From Sporosarcina sp. P32b (GTDB taxonomy: Bacteria > Bacillota > Bacilli > Bacillales_A > Planococcaceae), in NCBI RefSeq assembly GCF_002743335.1, contig NZ_PDZB01000009.1, positions 1-64,000 on the forward strand: a stretch of DNA of 64,000 nt, read 5' to 3'. Below the pieces are notes generated by a model. That model saw only the letters and a program-made list of their open reading frames with translations, was not told the DNA's origin and made no database searches. Position 1 is the first letter of the stretch. Each line of letters starts with the position of its first letter. Below are positions 18,692 to 26,891 of this stretch, piece by piece. A program made the position numbers and the translations under genes.

Positions 18692-19486
18692 TTATAAAGA
18701 AGAGATTTTATGGAATTCTGGCTGACCTTCCGTAAATGTAGCCAAATAGTTAAAGCCGATCGACTGATATAACTCTAATGATTCTTTGAACTCATGTGCG
18801 ATTTCTGTTGTCCTATGCGCATCTGAACCAAGTGTAATGATTTCGCCTCCGCATTGTTTATACAAACGCAAAATATCTTCACTTGGCATATTGTGTGGCA
18901 ATCCGTAGCGAGTACCCGAAGTATTCAGTTCAATCCCTTTACCATCTGGTATAATAGTATTGAAGATCTTTTCTAAATAGTCATGAAATAAATTGGCTGG
19001 CGGCTGATCGGTATAGCGTTTGATCAAATCCGTATGCCCAAGCACGCTGTAACGCTTGTAATGCTGAACACAATATAATAGTTCTTTATAATACGTCTCA
19101 AACGCAGCCTCTGTTGAACGATCTTCAAATAGCTCGCGATAGTGTAAGGATTTATTTTCGACTGTGTGCAATGAACAGATGACGAAGTCAAATTCATGCT
19201 CGTCCATCAACTCTTCATAAAGATGCAATAGGTCAGGTTGTAAGCCGATTTCAACCCCTTTTTTAATCGTCAGTTGGCCATCGAATTGTTCATTCAATTG
19301 GAGTATCTTTTGTGCATATTCAGTTTTGTCAAAATCGAAATGAATCGTTTCATCCGGGTATTCATAATCAATGTGATCGGTAAAGCAGATTTCGGTAAGT
19401 CCTTTAGCGATAGAAGCTTTGGCCATCTCTTCCATAGGGATTTCACAATCCGCTGAAAATGCGCTGTGCATATGATAATCAAACAT
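18692..19486 (-). CDS. hisJ: Histidinol-phosphatase, PHP family
   Basis: 264 residues of the PHP phosphoesterase fold. The metal-site motif YHMHSAFSADCE (His5, His7) is at the N-terminus, with FTDHIDYE, the segment VICSLHTVENKS, LGHTDLIKRY and the late LGSDAHRTTEIA. It removes phosphate from L-histidinol phosphate, the step before hisD. ATG 19486 follows AAAGGAGAC; a longer frame to 19552 lacks a ribosome site. The gene is divergent from the his operon, supplying the phosphatase activity that the monofunctional HisB there lacks. Confidence 0.92.
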   Translation of the reverse strand: MFDYHMHSAFSADCEIPMEEMAKASIAKGLTEICFTDHIDYEYPDETIHFDFDKTEYAQKILQLNEQFDGQLTIKKGVEIGLQPDLLHLYEELMDEHEFDFVICSLHTVENKSLHYRELFEDRSTEAAFETYYKELLYCVQHYKRYSVLGHTDLIKRYTDQPPANLFHDYLEKIFNTIIPDGKGIELNTSGTRYGLPHNMPSEDILRLYKQCGGEIITLGSDAHRTTEIAHEFKESLELYQSIGFNYLATFTEGQPEFHKISSL

Positions 19487-19545
19487 AGTTTCCAGTCTCC
19501 TTTTCTTTACTACATATTGTAGCAGATGAACGATGCTACTAACAG

Positions 19546-19574
19546 TTGACAATGCTCTACATAACCATTATAGT
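19546..19574 (+). promoter_or_regulatory. Sigma-A promoter of the his operon
   Basis: TTGACA, exactly 17 bases, TATAGT. It lies 67 bases before the hisZ start. No T-box or attenuator is visible between promoter and hisZ. Confidence 0.8.
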
Positions 19575-19641
19575 AATAATTAACTTTAGCGTAGTAAAGC
19601 AGTGAAGTATATTTTTCGCATGGAAGGCGGTAGAAGAAATC

Positions 19642-20874
19642 TTGTATTCTGAAATTCTTGGAAATGAACATGAAAAGCATGAAAAAATCATCGGCACACT
19701 AGGAAAAAGATTCACTACATACGGTTATAAGCGTATTAAAACATCCGCATTTGAACAATATGATCTGTATTCTAATGTCCGTACCTCAATCAATCAAAAT
19801 GAAATGATCAAGGTGATTGACTATACCGGTGAAGTACTCGTATTACGACCGGATGTTACGATACCATTGACACAGCAACTCGTTCAGTTGAATGATAAAT
19901 TACCCGAAGAAATGCGTTATTATTACGTACAGGAAGTCTTTAGACAGACATTCCAAGAAAGTGAACGTATCGGTAAAACGCAGGCGGGAGTCGAGTTCTA
20001 TTGCAAGAGTTCACCCGCATCAGATGCAGAAACGATTATGCTTGCATGTCACGCATTACGGGACGTTGGTTTCACAGATGTGAAAATTGAAATTGGTTAT
20101 GCAGGGTTCTTTAATGAATTAATTGCAGGCTCTGATATCACTGCAGAACAAACGACTGAACTCAAGACGTTGATTCAAGCAAAAAACGTCGTGGAAATAG
20201 GTCCGTTCTTACAGCGATTATCTATAGATCCTTCTATTAAAGAAGTACTCGAGCAATTACCTCTATTATACGGTGCACCTGAAGTAGTGTTTGAAAGACT
20301 ACAAAACTTACAGGTTAGTGAATCGGTACAGGAAGCCATTAACTATTTACAGCGAACGTGCGATATCGTCGAACTATATGGCTTGAAGAAGCATATCGTC
20401 ATCGATCTCGGCTTGATCAACCACATGGGGTATTACTCGGGAATCATCTTTCAAGGCTATGTAGAGAATTTCGGCAAGCCCGTACTGATGGGTGGCCGCT
20501 ATGACGCATTAAGCGAAGAGTTTGGAATGAAATTACCGGCGATTGGTTTTGCATGTGAAATCGAATCATTAGTAAAAGCCTCATCTACTAGAGAACAGAA
20601 GGAACGATATAGTATCGACGTGACTGTATTATATGAAGAAAGCCGTATTAAATACGCAATCGATATTACGAATGAGTTGAGAGAACGTGACTATCGGGTC
20701 ATTTCCAAACCTATGATCGATGAGAAACACCAGACAGACAGTCTCTACACAATTCAATTAACAGAACAACAAAACAAACTAGTGGATCTAGAAGAAGTAA
20801 ATAAGTTCATCGACTTCAAACAATTGCTTGATTTGATCGCAAGCAAGAAAGGGGTACCTGAATGGATTATTTAA
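19642..20874 (+). CDS. hisZ: ATP phosphoribosyltransferase regulatory subunit
   Basis: 410 residues related to histidyl-tRNA synthetase but lacking its anticodon function. Class II synthetase-like motif 2 is seen in YYYVQEVFRQT, and the LVLRPDVTIPLTQQ and VLMGGRYDALS segments are typical of HisZ. It forms a hetero-octamer with short HisG and gives it histidine feedback control. The start is TTG 19642; the ribosome site (GGAAGG or AGAAG) is mediocre. It overlaps hisG by 13 bases. Confidence 0.92.
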   Translation: MYSEILGNEHEKHEKIIGTLGKRFTTYGYKRIKTSAFEQYDLYSNVRTSINQNEMIKVIDYTGEVLVLRPDVTIPLTQQLVQLNDKLPEEMRYYYVQEVFRQTFQESERIGKTQAGVEFYCKSSPASDAETIMLACHALRDVGFTDVKIEIGYAGFFNELIAGSDITAEQTTELKTLIQAKNVVEIGPFLQRLSIDPSIKEVLEQLPLLYGAPEVVFERLQNLQVSESVQEAINYLQRTCDIVELYGLKKHIVIDLGLINHMGYYSGIIFQGYVENFGKPVLMGGRYDALSEEFGMKLPAIGFACEIESLVKASSTREQKERYSIDVTVLYEESRIKYAIDITNELRERDYRVISKPMIDEKHQTDSLYTIQLTEQQNKLVDLEEVNKFIDFKQLLDLIASKKGVPEWII

Positions 20875-21497
20875 CAGTAGCAATGGCAAAAGGACGAACA
20901 GCAGAACGGGCGATGAAGTTTCTCGAGAAATCGGATGTGCATTTCTCCGAATTCACAGATGAAAGCCGGAAGCTCGTCATTTATGATGACAAACAAAAGA
21001 TCAAACTGATTTTTGTCAAAGCAGTGGACGTTCCAGTGTACGTTGAAAAAGGCGCAGCGGACGTGGGGATTGTGGGAAAAGACGTCATGATGGAAGACCC
21101 TCGTGATGTCTATGAATTACTAGACTTAGGAATTGGGCGTTGTAAGCTGGCTGTGGCGGGATATCCCGATACACCAATTGAAAACATTCCATTTCTGACG
21201 GTTGCTTCAAAGTATCCATTAGTAGCGAAAGAGTTTTTCGACAAAAAAGGTATCCGTACTGAAATGATCAAATTGAATGGATCTATTGAACTCGCGCCGT
21301 TGATTGGCATGTCAGATGTCATTGTCGATATCGTCGAAACGGGTACAACATTAAAAGAAAATGGTCTTGTTGTCTTGCAAGAGATGGCAGATGTTAGTGC
21401 ACGTTTGATAGTGAATAAAGCAAGTTATGCTACGAAGACTGGTGATATCCAGCAGTTCATCAAAGATATGAAGGAAGGCTTGGAGGTGCGTTCATGA
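20862..21497 (+). CDS. hisG: ATP phosphoribosyltransferase, short form
   Basis: 211 residues, the short HisG that needs HisZ. It condenses ATP and PRPP to phosphoribosyl-ATP, the first histidine step. Seen: LTVAMAKGRTAERAM, ADVGIVGKDVMMED, and the PRPP-binding DVIVDIVETGTTLKENGL. No C-terminal ACT-like regulatory domain is present, as expected. ATG 20862 lies inside the end of hisZ, and the gene overlaps hisD by 4 bases (ATGA). Confidence 0.95.
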   Translation: MDYLTVAMAKGRTAERAMKFLEKSDVHFSEFTDESRKLVIYDDKQKIKLIFVKAVDVPVYVEKGAADVGIVGKDVMMEDPRDVYELLDLGIGRCKLAVAGYPDTPIENIPFLTVASKYPLVAKEFFDKKGIRTEMIKLNGSIELAPLIGMSDVIVDIVETGTTLKENGLVVLQEMADVSARLIVNKASYATKTGDIQQFIKDMKEGLEVRS

Positions 21498-22774
21498 AGA
21501 TCATTCGCGGAGCTGAGTTCATTGAAGAACTTCTAAGGCGCAATGATTCCAATCAAACGGATTTGGAATTTGATCGCAACGTCTTATCGATTATTGACAA
21601 AGTCCGTTCTGAAGGGGATAGCGCAGTTCTGGATTTCACTGAACGTTTTGACGGCGTGAAGCTAGACAGCTTAATCGTCACAGAAGAAGAAATTAATGAA
21701 GCGGAACAAGCAGTTCCAGCTGGTTTTTACCGTGCATTACGCGCAGCAAAAGAGCGTATCACGACTTATCATGAAGCGCAAAAAGAACAATCATGGTTCT
21801 TGAATCCAAATGAAGGTATCATGCTCGGTCAGAAAGTAACACCGATCGATAGCGTTGGACTATACGTCCCAGGCGGGAAAGCTGCCTATCCGTCGACGGT
21901 CTTAATGAACGCATTACCAGCGAAGATTGCGGGAGTCGGACGAATTTCCATGGTGACACCACCACAACGTGACGGCAAGATTAATCCCCACGTTTTAGTT
22001 GCGGCGAAAGAAGCGGGTGTCGATCGAATCTATAAAGTAGGTGGGGCACAAGCGATAGCTGCACTAGCTTACGGTACAGAGACAATTGAAAAAGTTGTCA
22101 AAATTACTGGCCCTGGGAATGCATACGTTGCAAGAGCGAAAAAGTGGGTGTTCGGTGATGTAGCCATCGATATGATTGCTGGGCCAAGTGAAATTTGTGT
22201 CGTAGCCGATGCCCACACAAATCCTATTTATGCGGCAGCAGATTTGTTATCCCAAGCAGAGCACGATGAGCGCGCTGCGGCAGTGTGCATCACGACAAGC
22301 GAAACATTTGCTTCTAAGCTATCTAATGAGGTAGCACGTCAACTGGCGGAACTTGAGCGCAAAGAAATCGCAACTCAATCAATAGAACAATTTGGCCGGA
22401 TCATTATTGTCGATTCATTGAAAGAAGCATTTGATATCGTGAACCGTTTAGCACCAGAACATTTGGAGCTAATGATTGATCAGCCTATGGAACACTTGGC
22501 AGCTATACGAAACGCGGGAGCCATCTTCCTAGGCCAGCACTCACCTGAAGCATTAGGTGATTATATGGCTGGACCGAATCACACATTACCGACGAGTGGA
22601 ACTGCAGCATTCTCTTCACCATTAGGTGTGTATGACTTTATGAAAAAGTCGAGTATTATCTACTATTCGGAGAACGCTTTGGCAGAAGTGGCGGAAGACG
22701 TCATTACATTAGCAGATGCTGAACAATTAACAGGACATGCCAACTCGATTAAAGTACGAAAGGCAGGATACTAA
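21494..22774 (+). CDS. hisD: Histidinol dehydrogenase
   Basis: 426 residues. It oxidises histidinol twice with NAD to histidine in the last pathway steps; zinc enzyme. Seen: VGLYVPGGKAAYPSTVLM, VGGAQAIAALAYGT, ITGPGNAYVARAKK, the zinc and base region LLSQAEHDERAAAV, and PNHTLPTSGTA. Overlaps hisG by ATGA and shares its final base with hisB (TAATG), so translation is coupled. Confidence 0.96.
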   Translation: MKIIRGAEFIEELLRRNDSNQTDLEFDRNVLSIIDKVRSEGDSAVLDFTERFDGVKLDSLIVTEEEINEAEQAVPAGFYRALRAAKERITTYHEAQKEQSWFLNPNEGIMLGQKVTPIDSVGLYVPGGKAAYPSTVLMNALPAKIAGVGRISMVTPPQRDGKINPHVLVAAKEAGVDRIYKVGGAQAIAALAYGTETIEKVVKITGPGNAYVARAKKWVFGDVAIDMIAGPSEICVVADAHTNPIYAAADLLSQAEHDERAAAVCITTSETFASKLSNEVARQLAELERKEIATQSIEQFGRIIIVDSLKEAFDIVNRLAPEHLELMIDQPMEHLAAIRNAGAIFLGQHSPEALGDYMAGPNHTLPTSGTAAFSSPLGVYDFMKKSSIIYYSENALAEVAEDVITLADAEQLTGHANSIKVRKAGY

Positions 22775-23358
22775 TGCGCAAACAACAACTAACACGTAAG
22801 ACAGGCGAAACATCTATTGAAATGGACTTTTCGTTAGATGGCACGGGAAAAACAAATATCAACACGGGCGTTGGCTTCTTTGACCATATGTTGACGGCAT
22901 TCGCAAAACACGGACGCTTTGATCTTTCCGTAACATGCGATGGCGACATTGAAGTGGACCAACACCATTCTGTAGAAGATATCGGTATCGTACTTGGACA
23001 ATTATTCAATCAATGTATTGGCACAAAAGAAGGAATAGAACGCTTCGCCTTAGTTTCCACACCAATGGACGAAGCACTATCCACTGCATCAATCGATATA
23101 AGCGGTCGCTCATTCCTCGTCTTTAACGTAGACGGAATGAAAGACAAAGTAGGGGAATTCGACACAGAACTAGTCGAAGAATTCTTCCTAGCGTTTACCA
23201 ACAACGCCAAAATTACATTGCACATCAACTTGAACTACGGAAAAAACACACATCACATTATAGAATCCGTATTCAAAAGCTTCGGCCGCGCCCTACGCGT
23301 AGCCAGCACCATCAACCCAGACATAAAAGGCATTCCTTCTACTAAAGGGTCTTTGTAA
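22774..23358 (+). CDS. hisB: Imidazoleglycerol-phosphate dehydratase
   Basis: 194 residues, monofunctional. It dehydrates imidazoleglycerol phosphate to imidazoleacetol phosphate with Mn. The metal-binding repeats are GFFDHMLTAFAKHG and, in the second half, EFFLAFTNNAKITLH, with VDQHHSVEDIGI and NTHHIIESVFKSFGRAL. The phosphatase domain fused to HisB in enterobacteria is absent; hisJ provides it. After hisB the operon is broken by a 140-base gap where hisH is expected. Confidence 0.95.
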   Translation: MRKQQLTRKTGETSIEMDFSLDGTGKTNINTGVGFFDHMLTAFAKHGRFDLSVTCDGDIEVDQHHSVEDIGIVLGQLFNQCIGTKEGIERFALVSTPMDEALSTASIDISGRSFLVFNVDGMKDKVGEFDTELVEEFFLAFTNNAKITLHINLNYGKNTHHIIESVFKSFGRALRVASTINPDIKGIPSTKGSL

Positions 23359-23397
23359 TTAAATATTTTACGGTTTTGAACTCTGAAAGATATTCTA

Positions 23398-23459
23398 GTT
23401 GGTCTTCACTGCGGGCGGCGACTCCTGCAGGAATGCGTCCGCCCAGAGTGCAGATCAAC
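23398..23459. repeat. 62-bp imperfect palindrome, dispersed-repeat type, at the hisH position
   Basis: Outer arms GTTGGTCTTCACT (23398-23410) and AGTGCAGATCAAC (23447-23459) pair at 11 of 13 positions. Next come GGGCGG/CCGCCC (23413-23418, 23439-23444), and the centre is the palindrome TCCTGCAGGA (23423-23432). The GC content is well above the neighbours. It resembles the GC-rich hairpin repeats scattered between genes in Bacillales. Only one copy occurs in this window. Confidence 0.7.
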
Positions 23460-23498
23460 GCGCTTAATTCTTATTTCATTTATTAGGAGGACTAGTTG

Positions 23499-24224
23499 AT
23501 GATTTTATTCCCAGCAATCGACATTAGAGACGGCAAATGCGTTCGCCTTATCCAAGGTGACTATGCACAAGAAATAATTTACAATGATTCACCAACAAAC
23601 ATGGCACAAGAATGGCAAAACCAAGGAGCGGAGTACATTCACGTCGTAGACCTTGACGGCGCAAAAACAGGAAACTCTGCCAACAAACAAGCCATCGAAG
23701 CCATTGCAAAAGCAGTCAGCGTACCCGTTCAAGTAGGCGGCGGAATTCGCAACATGGACATCGTCGACTCGCATATCGAAAACGGCGTGGCACGTGTCAT
23801 TATCGGCACTGCGGCTATCCAAGATCCTGAATTCTTGAAAAAGGCCGTTGAAAAATACGGTGATAAAATTGCTGTCTCAATCGATGCGCGTAACGGTTTA
23901 GTCGCAACTGATGGCTGGACAGAAACTAGTGACGTCAAAGCAGTTGATTTATTACAAGACTTAGCGGAAATAGGCGTTAAAACTGTTGTCTATACAGACA
24001 TCATGAAAGACGGCATGCTCCAGGGACCAAACTTTGAAGAACTGAAAATAATGGATGAAGCATCTTCAATTGATATCATCGCATCAGGTGGTGTATCGAC
24101 AGAAGAGGATATTAAGAAACTCGCTGCTGAAGACATGTACGGCGCTATTATTGGGAAAGCATTATACGAAGGCAATCTATCCTTAAAAAAACTATTGGGG
24201 GACGACAGTCATGTCAACAACTAA
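23499..24224 (+). CDS. hisA: Phosphoribosyl-formimino-AICAR phosphate isomerase
   Basis: 241 residues, a (beta/alpha)8 barrel. It converts ProFAR to PRFAR by an Amadori rearrangement. Catalytic Asp in FPAIDIRDGKCVRLIQGDY; phosphate sites VQVGGGIRNMD and IIASGGVSTEED; catalytic general acid Asp in VVYTDIMKDGM. ATG 23499 lies eight bases after AGGAGG (23484-23489). Its own good ribosome site and the preceding gap contrast with the tight overlaps elsewhere in the operon. Overlaps hisF by 14 bases. Confidence 0.95.
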   Translation: MILFPAIDIRDGKCVRLIQGDYAQEIIYNDSPTNMAQEWQNQGAEYIHVVDLDGAKTGNSANKQAIEAIAKAVSVPVQVGGGIRNMDIVDSHIENGVARVIIGTAAIQDPEFLKKAVEKYGDKIAVSIDARNGLVATDGWTETSDVKAVDLLQDLAEIGVKTVVYTDIMKDGMLQGPNFEELKIMDEASSIDIIASGGVSTEEDIKKLAAEDMYGAIIGKALYEGNLSLKKLLGDDSHVNN

Positions 24225-24975
24225 AAAGATCATTCCGTGTTTAGACGTAGATAATCGTAAAGTTGTAAAAGGAAAGAAATTTCTAGACGTTCAGGAAGTA
24301 GCAGATCCCCTAACTTTAGCAAAAAAGTATGTTGCAGATGGTGCAGATGAACTCGTCTTCTATGATATTTCTGCATCGACGAAAAACCGTGGTATGTTCC
24401 TCGATTTAATTGAGGAAATTGCAAAAGAAGTGCCAATCCCATTCATCGTAGGCGGAGGAATTCGCACGCTTGAAGATGTGGACAAAGTATTTGAACTCGG
24501 TGGTAACAAAATATCTATTAATAGTGCAGCTTTGACTAATCCGGAACTAATTAAAGAAGTAGCAGATAAATACGGATCAGAGCGTGTGATGTTATCAATG
24601 GATGTTCGTCAAGAAGGCGAAAATAAGTGGTCGGTTTATGCAAAAGGCGGCATGGAAGAAACAGGGATTGATGCGATCGAATGGGCGAAGAAAATGGAAG
24701 CACTTGGCGCTGGCGAGCTAGTCGTCAATAGTGTGGACGAAGATGGCGTCAAAGACGGGTATAATCTTGCACTCAACCGTGCTATGGCCGAAGCTGTCAA
24801 TATTCCAATCATCGCAAGTGGTGGCGCAGGAAAACCTGAACACTTTAAAGATGTACTGACAGAAGGGAAAGCAGATGCAGCTTTGGCCGCGTCCGTATTT
24901 CACTTCAATGAAATCAATATTCGCGATTTAAAAAAATACTTGGCAGAAGAAAATATTGCAGTTAGGAATGACTAA
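24211..24975 (+). CDS. hisF: Imidazole glycerol phosphate synthase cyclase subunit
   Basis: 254 residues, barrel related to HisA. It closes the imidazole ring using ammonia, normally delivered by the glutaminase HisH. Catalytic Asp12 (IIPCLDVD) and Asp131 (LSMDVRQ) are present, as are [12 protein letters not shown] and [12 protein letters not shown]. Odd points: the usual LTSMDRDGTKDG stretch reads [13 protein letters not shown], and the ammonia-gate arginine (Arg5 of the Thermotoga enzyme) is lysine (Lys6). With hisH missing nearby, this HisF may use free ammonia or an unlinked HisH. Confidence 0.93.
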   Translation: MSTTKKIIPCLDVDNRKVVKGKKFLDVQEVADPLTLAKKYVADGADELVFYDISASTKNRGMFLDLIEEIAKEVPIPFIVGGGIRTLEDVDKVFELGGNKISINSAALTNPELIKEVADKYGSERVMLSMDVRQEGENKWSVYAKGGMEETGIDAIEWAKKMEALGAGELVVNSVDEDGVKDGYNLALNRAMAEAVNIPIIASGGAGKPEHFKDVLTEGKADAALAASVFHFNEINIRDLKKYLAEENIAVRND

Positions 24976-24976
24976 A

Positions 24977-25615
24977 ATGACACTAGACATCAATGCATTA
25001 CAATTCGACGATAAAGGTCTAATCCCAGCGGTTGTACAAGATGATCGCACAGGGGAAGTCCTAATGCTTGCTTATATGAACAAGGAATCAATTGAAAAGA
25101 CGTTGGAAACAAATGAAACGTGGTTTTATAGCCGTTCAAGACAAGAACTTTGGAATAAAGGCGCAACATCTGGAAATACCCAGCAAGTGCAACGTATTTC
25201 TGTAGACTGTGATCAAGATACATTGCTAGTCCAAGTCACGCCACAAGGTCCTGCTTGTCACACAGGCGAAAAAACATGCTTCTTTACAACAGTAACCGAA
25301 AAAGAAGAATCTTTACGTGAAGTCGTCTATGAAGTAATTGACGAAATTGCAGATCGTAAAGCTAACCCAATAGACGGCTCGTATACGACGTATTTATTCA
25401 ACGAAGGTATCGACAAAGTGTTGAAAAAAGTCGGAGAGGAATCTACAGAAGTCGTAATCGGTGCAAAGAACGCGGACAAAGAAGAAGTGTCCAATGAAAT
25501 TGCAGATCTGGTCTACCATACACTTGTATTAATGAACATTCTTGACGTAGATCTAACAGATGTTCAGCAAGTGCTACGGGAAAGACGACCGAAAAAGGAA
25601 GTGCCACGCAAATGA
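24977..25615 (+). CDS. hisI: Bifunctional phosphoribosyl-AMP cyclohydrolase / phosphoribosyl-ATP pyrophosphatase
   Basis: About 212 residues. The N-terminal cyclohydrolase (about 5-110) has [17 protein letters not shown] [27 protein letters not shown] and the zinc cysteines in VDCDQD and [12 protein letters not shown]. The C-terminal pyrophosphatase (about 120-205) has [22 protein letters not shown] and [14 protein letters not shown]. Together they perform steps 2 and 3. ATG 24977 lies nine bases after AGGA and is preferred; ATG 24968 is also possible. Overlaps hisC by 4 bases. Confidence 0.94.
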   Translation: MTLDINALQFDDKGLIPAVVQDDRTGEVLMLAYMNKESIEKTLETNETWFYSRSRQELWNKGATSGNTQQVQRISVDCDQDTLLVQVTPQGPACHTGEKTCFFTTVTEKEESLREVVYEVIDEIADRKANPIDGSYTTYLFNEGIDKVLKKVGEESTEVVIGAKNADKEEVSNEIADLVYHTLVLMNILDVDLTDVQQVLRERRPKKEVPRK

Positions 25616-26673
25616 GTAGATTTCTGAGCACAGTTGCGCGCCGTACAGAACCTTATGTTCCGGGTGAGCAGTTGAATCAGCCAGATATCATTAAATTAAA
25701 TACGAATGAAAACCCTTATCCACCAAGCCCTAAAGTATTACAAGCTATTCAAGAGGAATTGAGCGGCAACACATTGCAACGCTATCCTTCACCAACAGTA
25801 GACCCATTGCGTCACGCGATAGCGGAGACGTACGGACTGACAAAAGATCATGTCTTTGTTGGTAATGGCTCTGACGAAGTGCTGGCCTTTTCATTTATGG
25901 CATTTTTCGAACCAGGAAAGACCATTAAGTTTCCTGAAATTAGCTATAGCTTTTATCCGGTCTATTCCAAGCTATTTAATATTTCATTCGAAAAAGTTCC
26001 ATTAAATGCTGATTTCACATTACCTAAAAAGCAGTTCTATAACTCACCAGGCGGCGTCATTCTACCAAACCCGAATGCACCGACAAGTATTTATGCTGAG
26101 TTGGATGTAATCGAAGATATTTTGCGGAACAACCAAGATCAAGTAGTCATTATCGATGAAGCGTATATTGATTTTGCAGGTCCGTCTGCGATGAAGTTGA
26201 TTGATCGCTATCCGAATTTACTTGTGATTCAAACCACATCTAAATCTCGTGCACTCGCAGGATTGCGTGTTGGATTTGCACTTGGACAACCTGAATTGAT
26301 TGCAGGATTAACGCGCATCAAAGATTCATTCAACTCCTATACAATTGATCGTTTAGCTATGGCAGGGGCTACTGCTGCTTTTGTAGATCATGCATACTTT
26401 TCGGAAAGTACGAACAAAATTATTCGCACACGTGAATCTACAGTCCATACTTTAAAAGAATTAGGTTTTGAAGTGCTGCCTTCTGATGCAAACTTTGTTT
26501 TTGTGAAGCCTTTGCATAAGGAAGCAAAAGTATTGTATCAACAGTTAAAAGACCGTGGAATTTTAGTCCGCCACTTTGATCAAGCGGATATTCGTGAATA
26601 TTTACGTATTTCCATCGGTACTGACGAACAGATGAATACACTGTTTGAAGTGCTTAAACAACTTAGTAAATGA
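25612..26673 (+). CDS. hisC: Histidinol-phosphate aminotransferase
   Basis: 353 residues, a PLP-dependent class I/II aminotransferase. It converts imidazoleacetol phosphate and glutamate to histidinol phosphate. Seen: [33 protein letters not shown], and the PLP lysine in [16 protein letters not shown]. Such enzymes in Bacillales often also serve tyrosine and phenylalanine synthesis. Last gene of the operon, closed by a terminator 12 bases after the stop. Confidence 0.95.
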   Translation: MSRFLSTVARRTEPYVPGEQLNQPDIIKLNTNENPYPPSPKVLQAIQEELSGNTLQRYPSPTVDPLRHAIAETYGLTKDHVFVGNGSDEVLAFSFMAFFEPGKTIKFPEISYSFYPVYSKLFNISFEKVPLNADFTLPKKQFYNSPGGVILPNPNAPTSIYAELDVIEDILRNNQDQVVIIDEAYIDFAGPSAMKLIDRYPNLLVIQTTSKSRALAGLRVGFALGQPELIAGLTRIKDSFNSYTIDRLAMAGATAAFVDHAYFSESTNKIIRTRESTVHTLKELGFEVLPSDANFVFVKPLHKEAKVLYQQLKDRGILVRHFDQADIREYLRISIGTDEQMNTLFEVLKQLSK

Positions 26674-26684
26674 ATAAATCGACT

Positions 26685-26713
26685 AAAAGCCATTCGAGAC
26701 TGAATGGCTTTTT
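26685..26713 (+). terminator. Terminator of the his operon
   Basis: AAAAGCCATTC/GAATGGCTTTTT with a six-base loop. Confidence 0.85.
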
Positions 26714-26830
26714 CTTGTCTTTAATGTATATATAGAAGCATAAATTCTTGTTATAATAGCTTTTATGACGATATTTGACGTATAAAAGATGTATATGTAT
26801 ACAAAACCGTGTATTTTTAACTTTTTCTAT

Positions 26831-26844
26831 TGTATTTTTATACA
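26831..26844 (+). promoter_or_regulatory. 14-bp palindrome resembling an ArgR site
   Basis: TGTATTTTTATACA has the half-site geometry of ARG boxes, and a partial repeat TGTATTTTTAAC lies at about 26808-26819. It lies 48 bases before the next start. Match to the Bacillus ARG consensus is only partial. Confidence 0.35.
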
Positions 26845-26891
26845 TCTTGCCTTATAATAATAAAAAGAAGCTTGATTGGAGAGATAAACTT

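Noticed and set aside
19575-19641. T-box or attenuator in the his leader
   Set aside because: The leader is only about 60 bases and shows no T-box core, no His codon run and no terminator.
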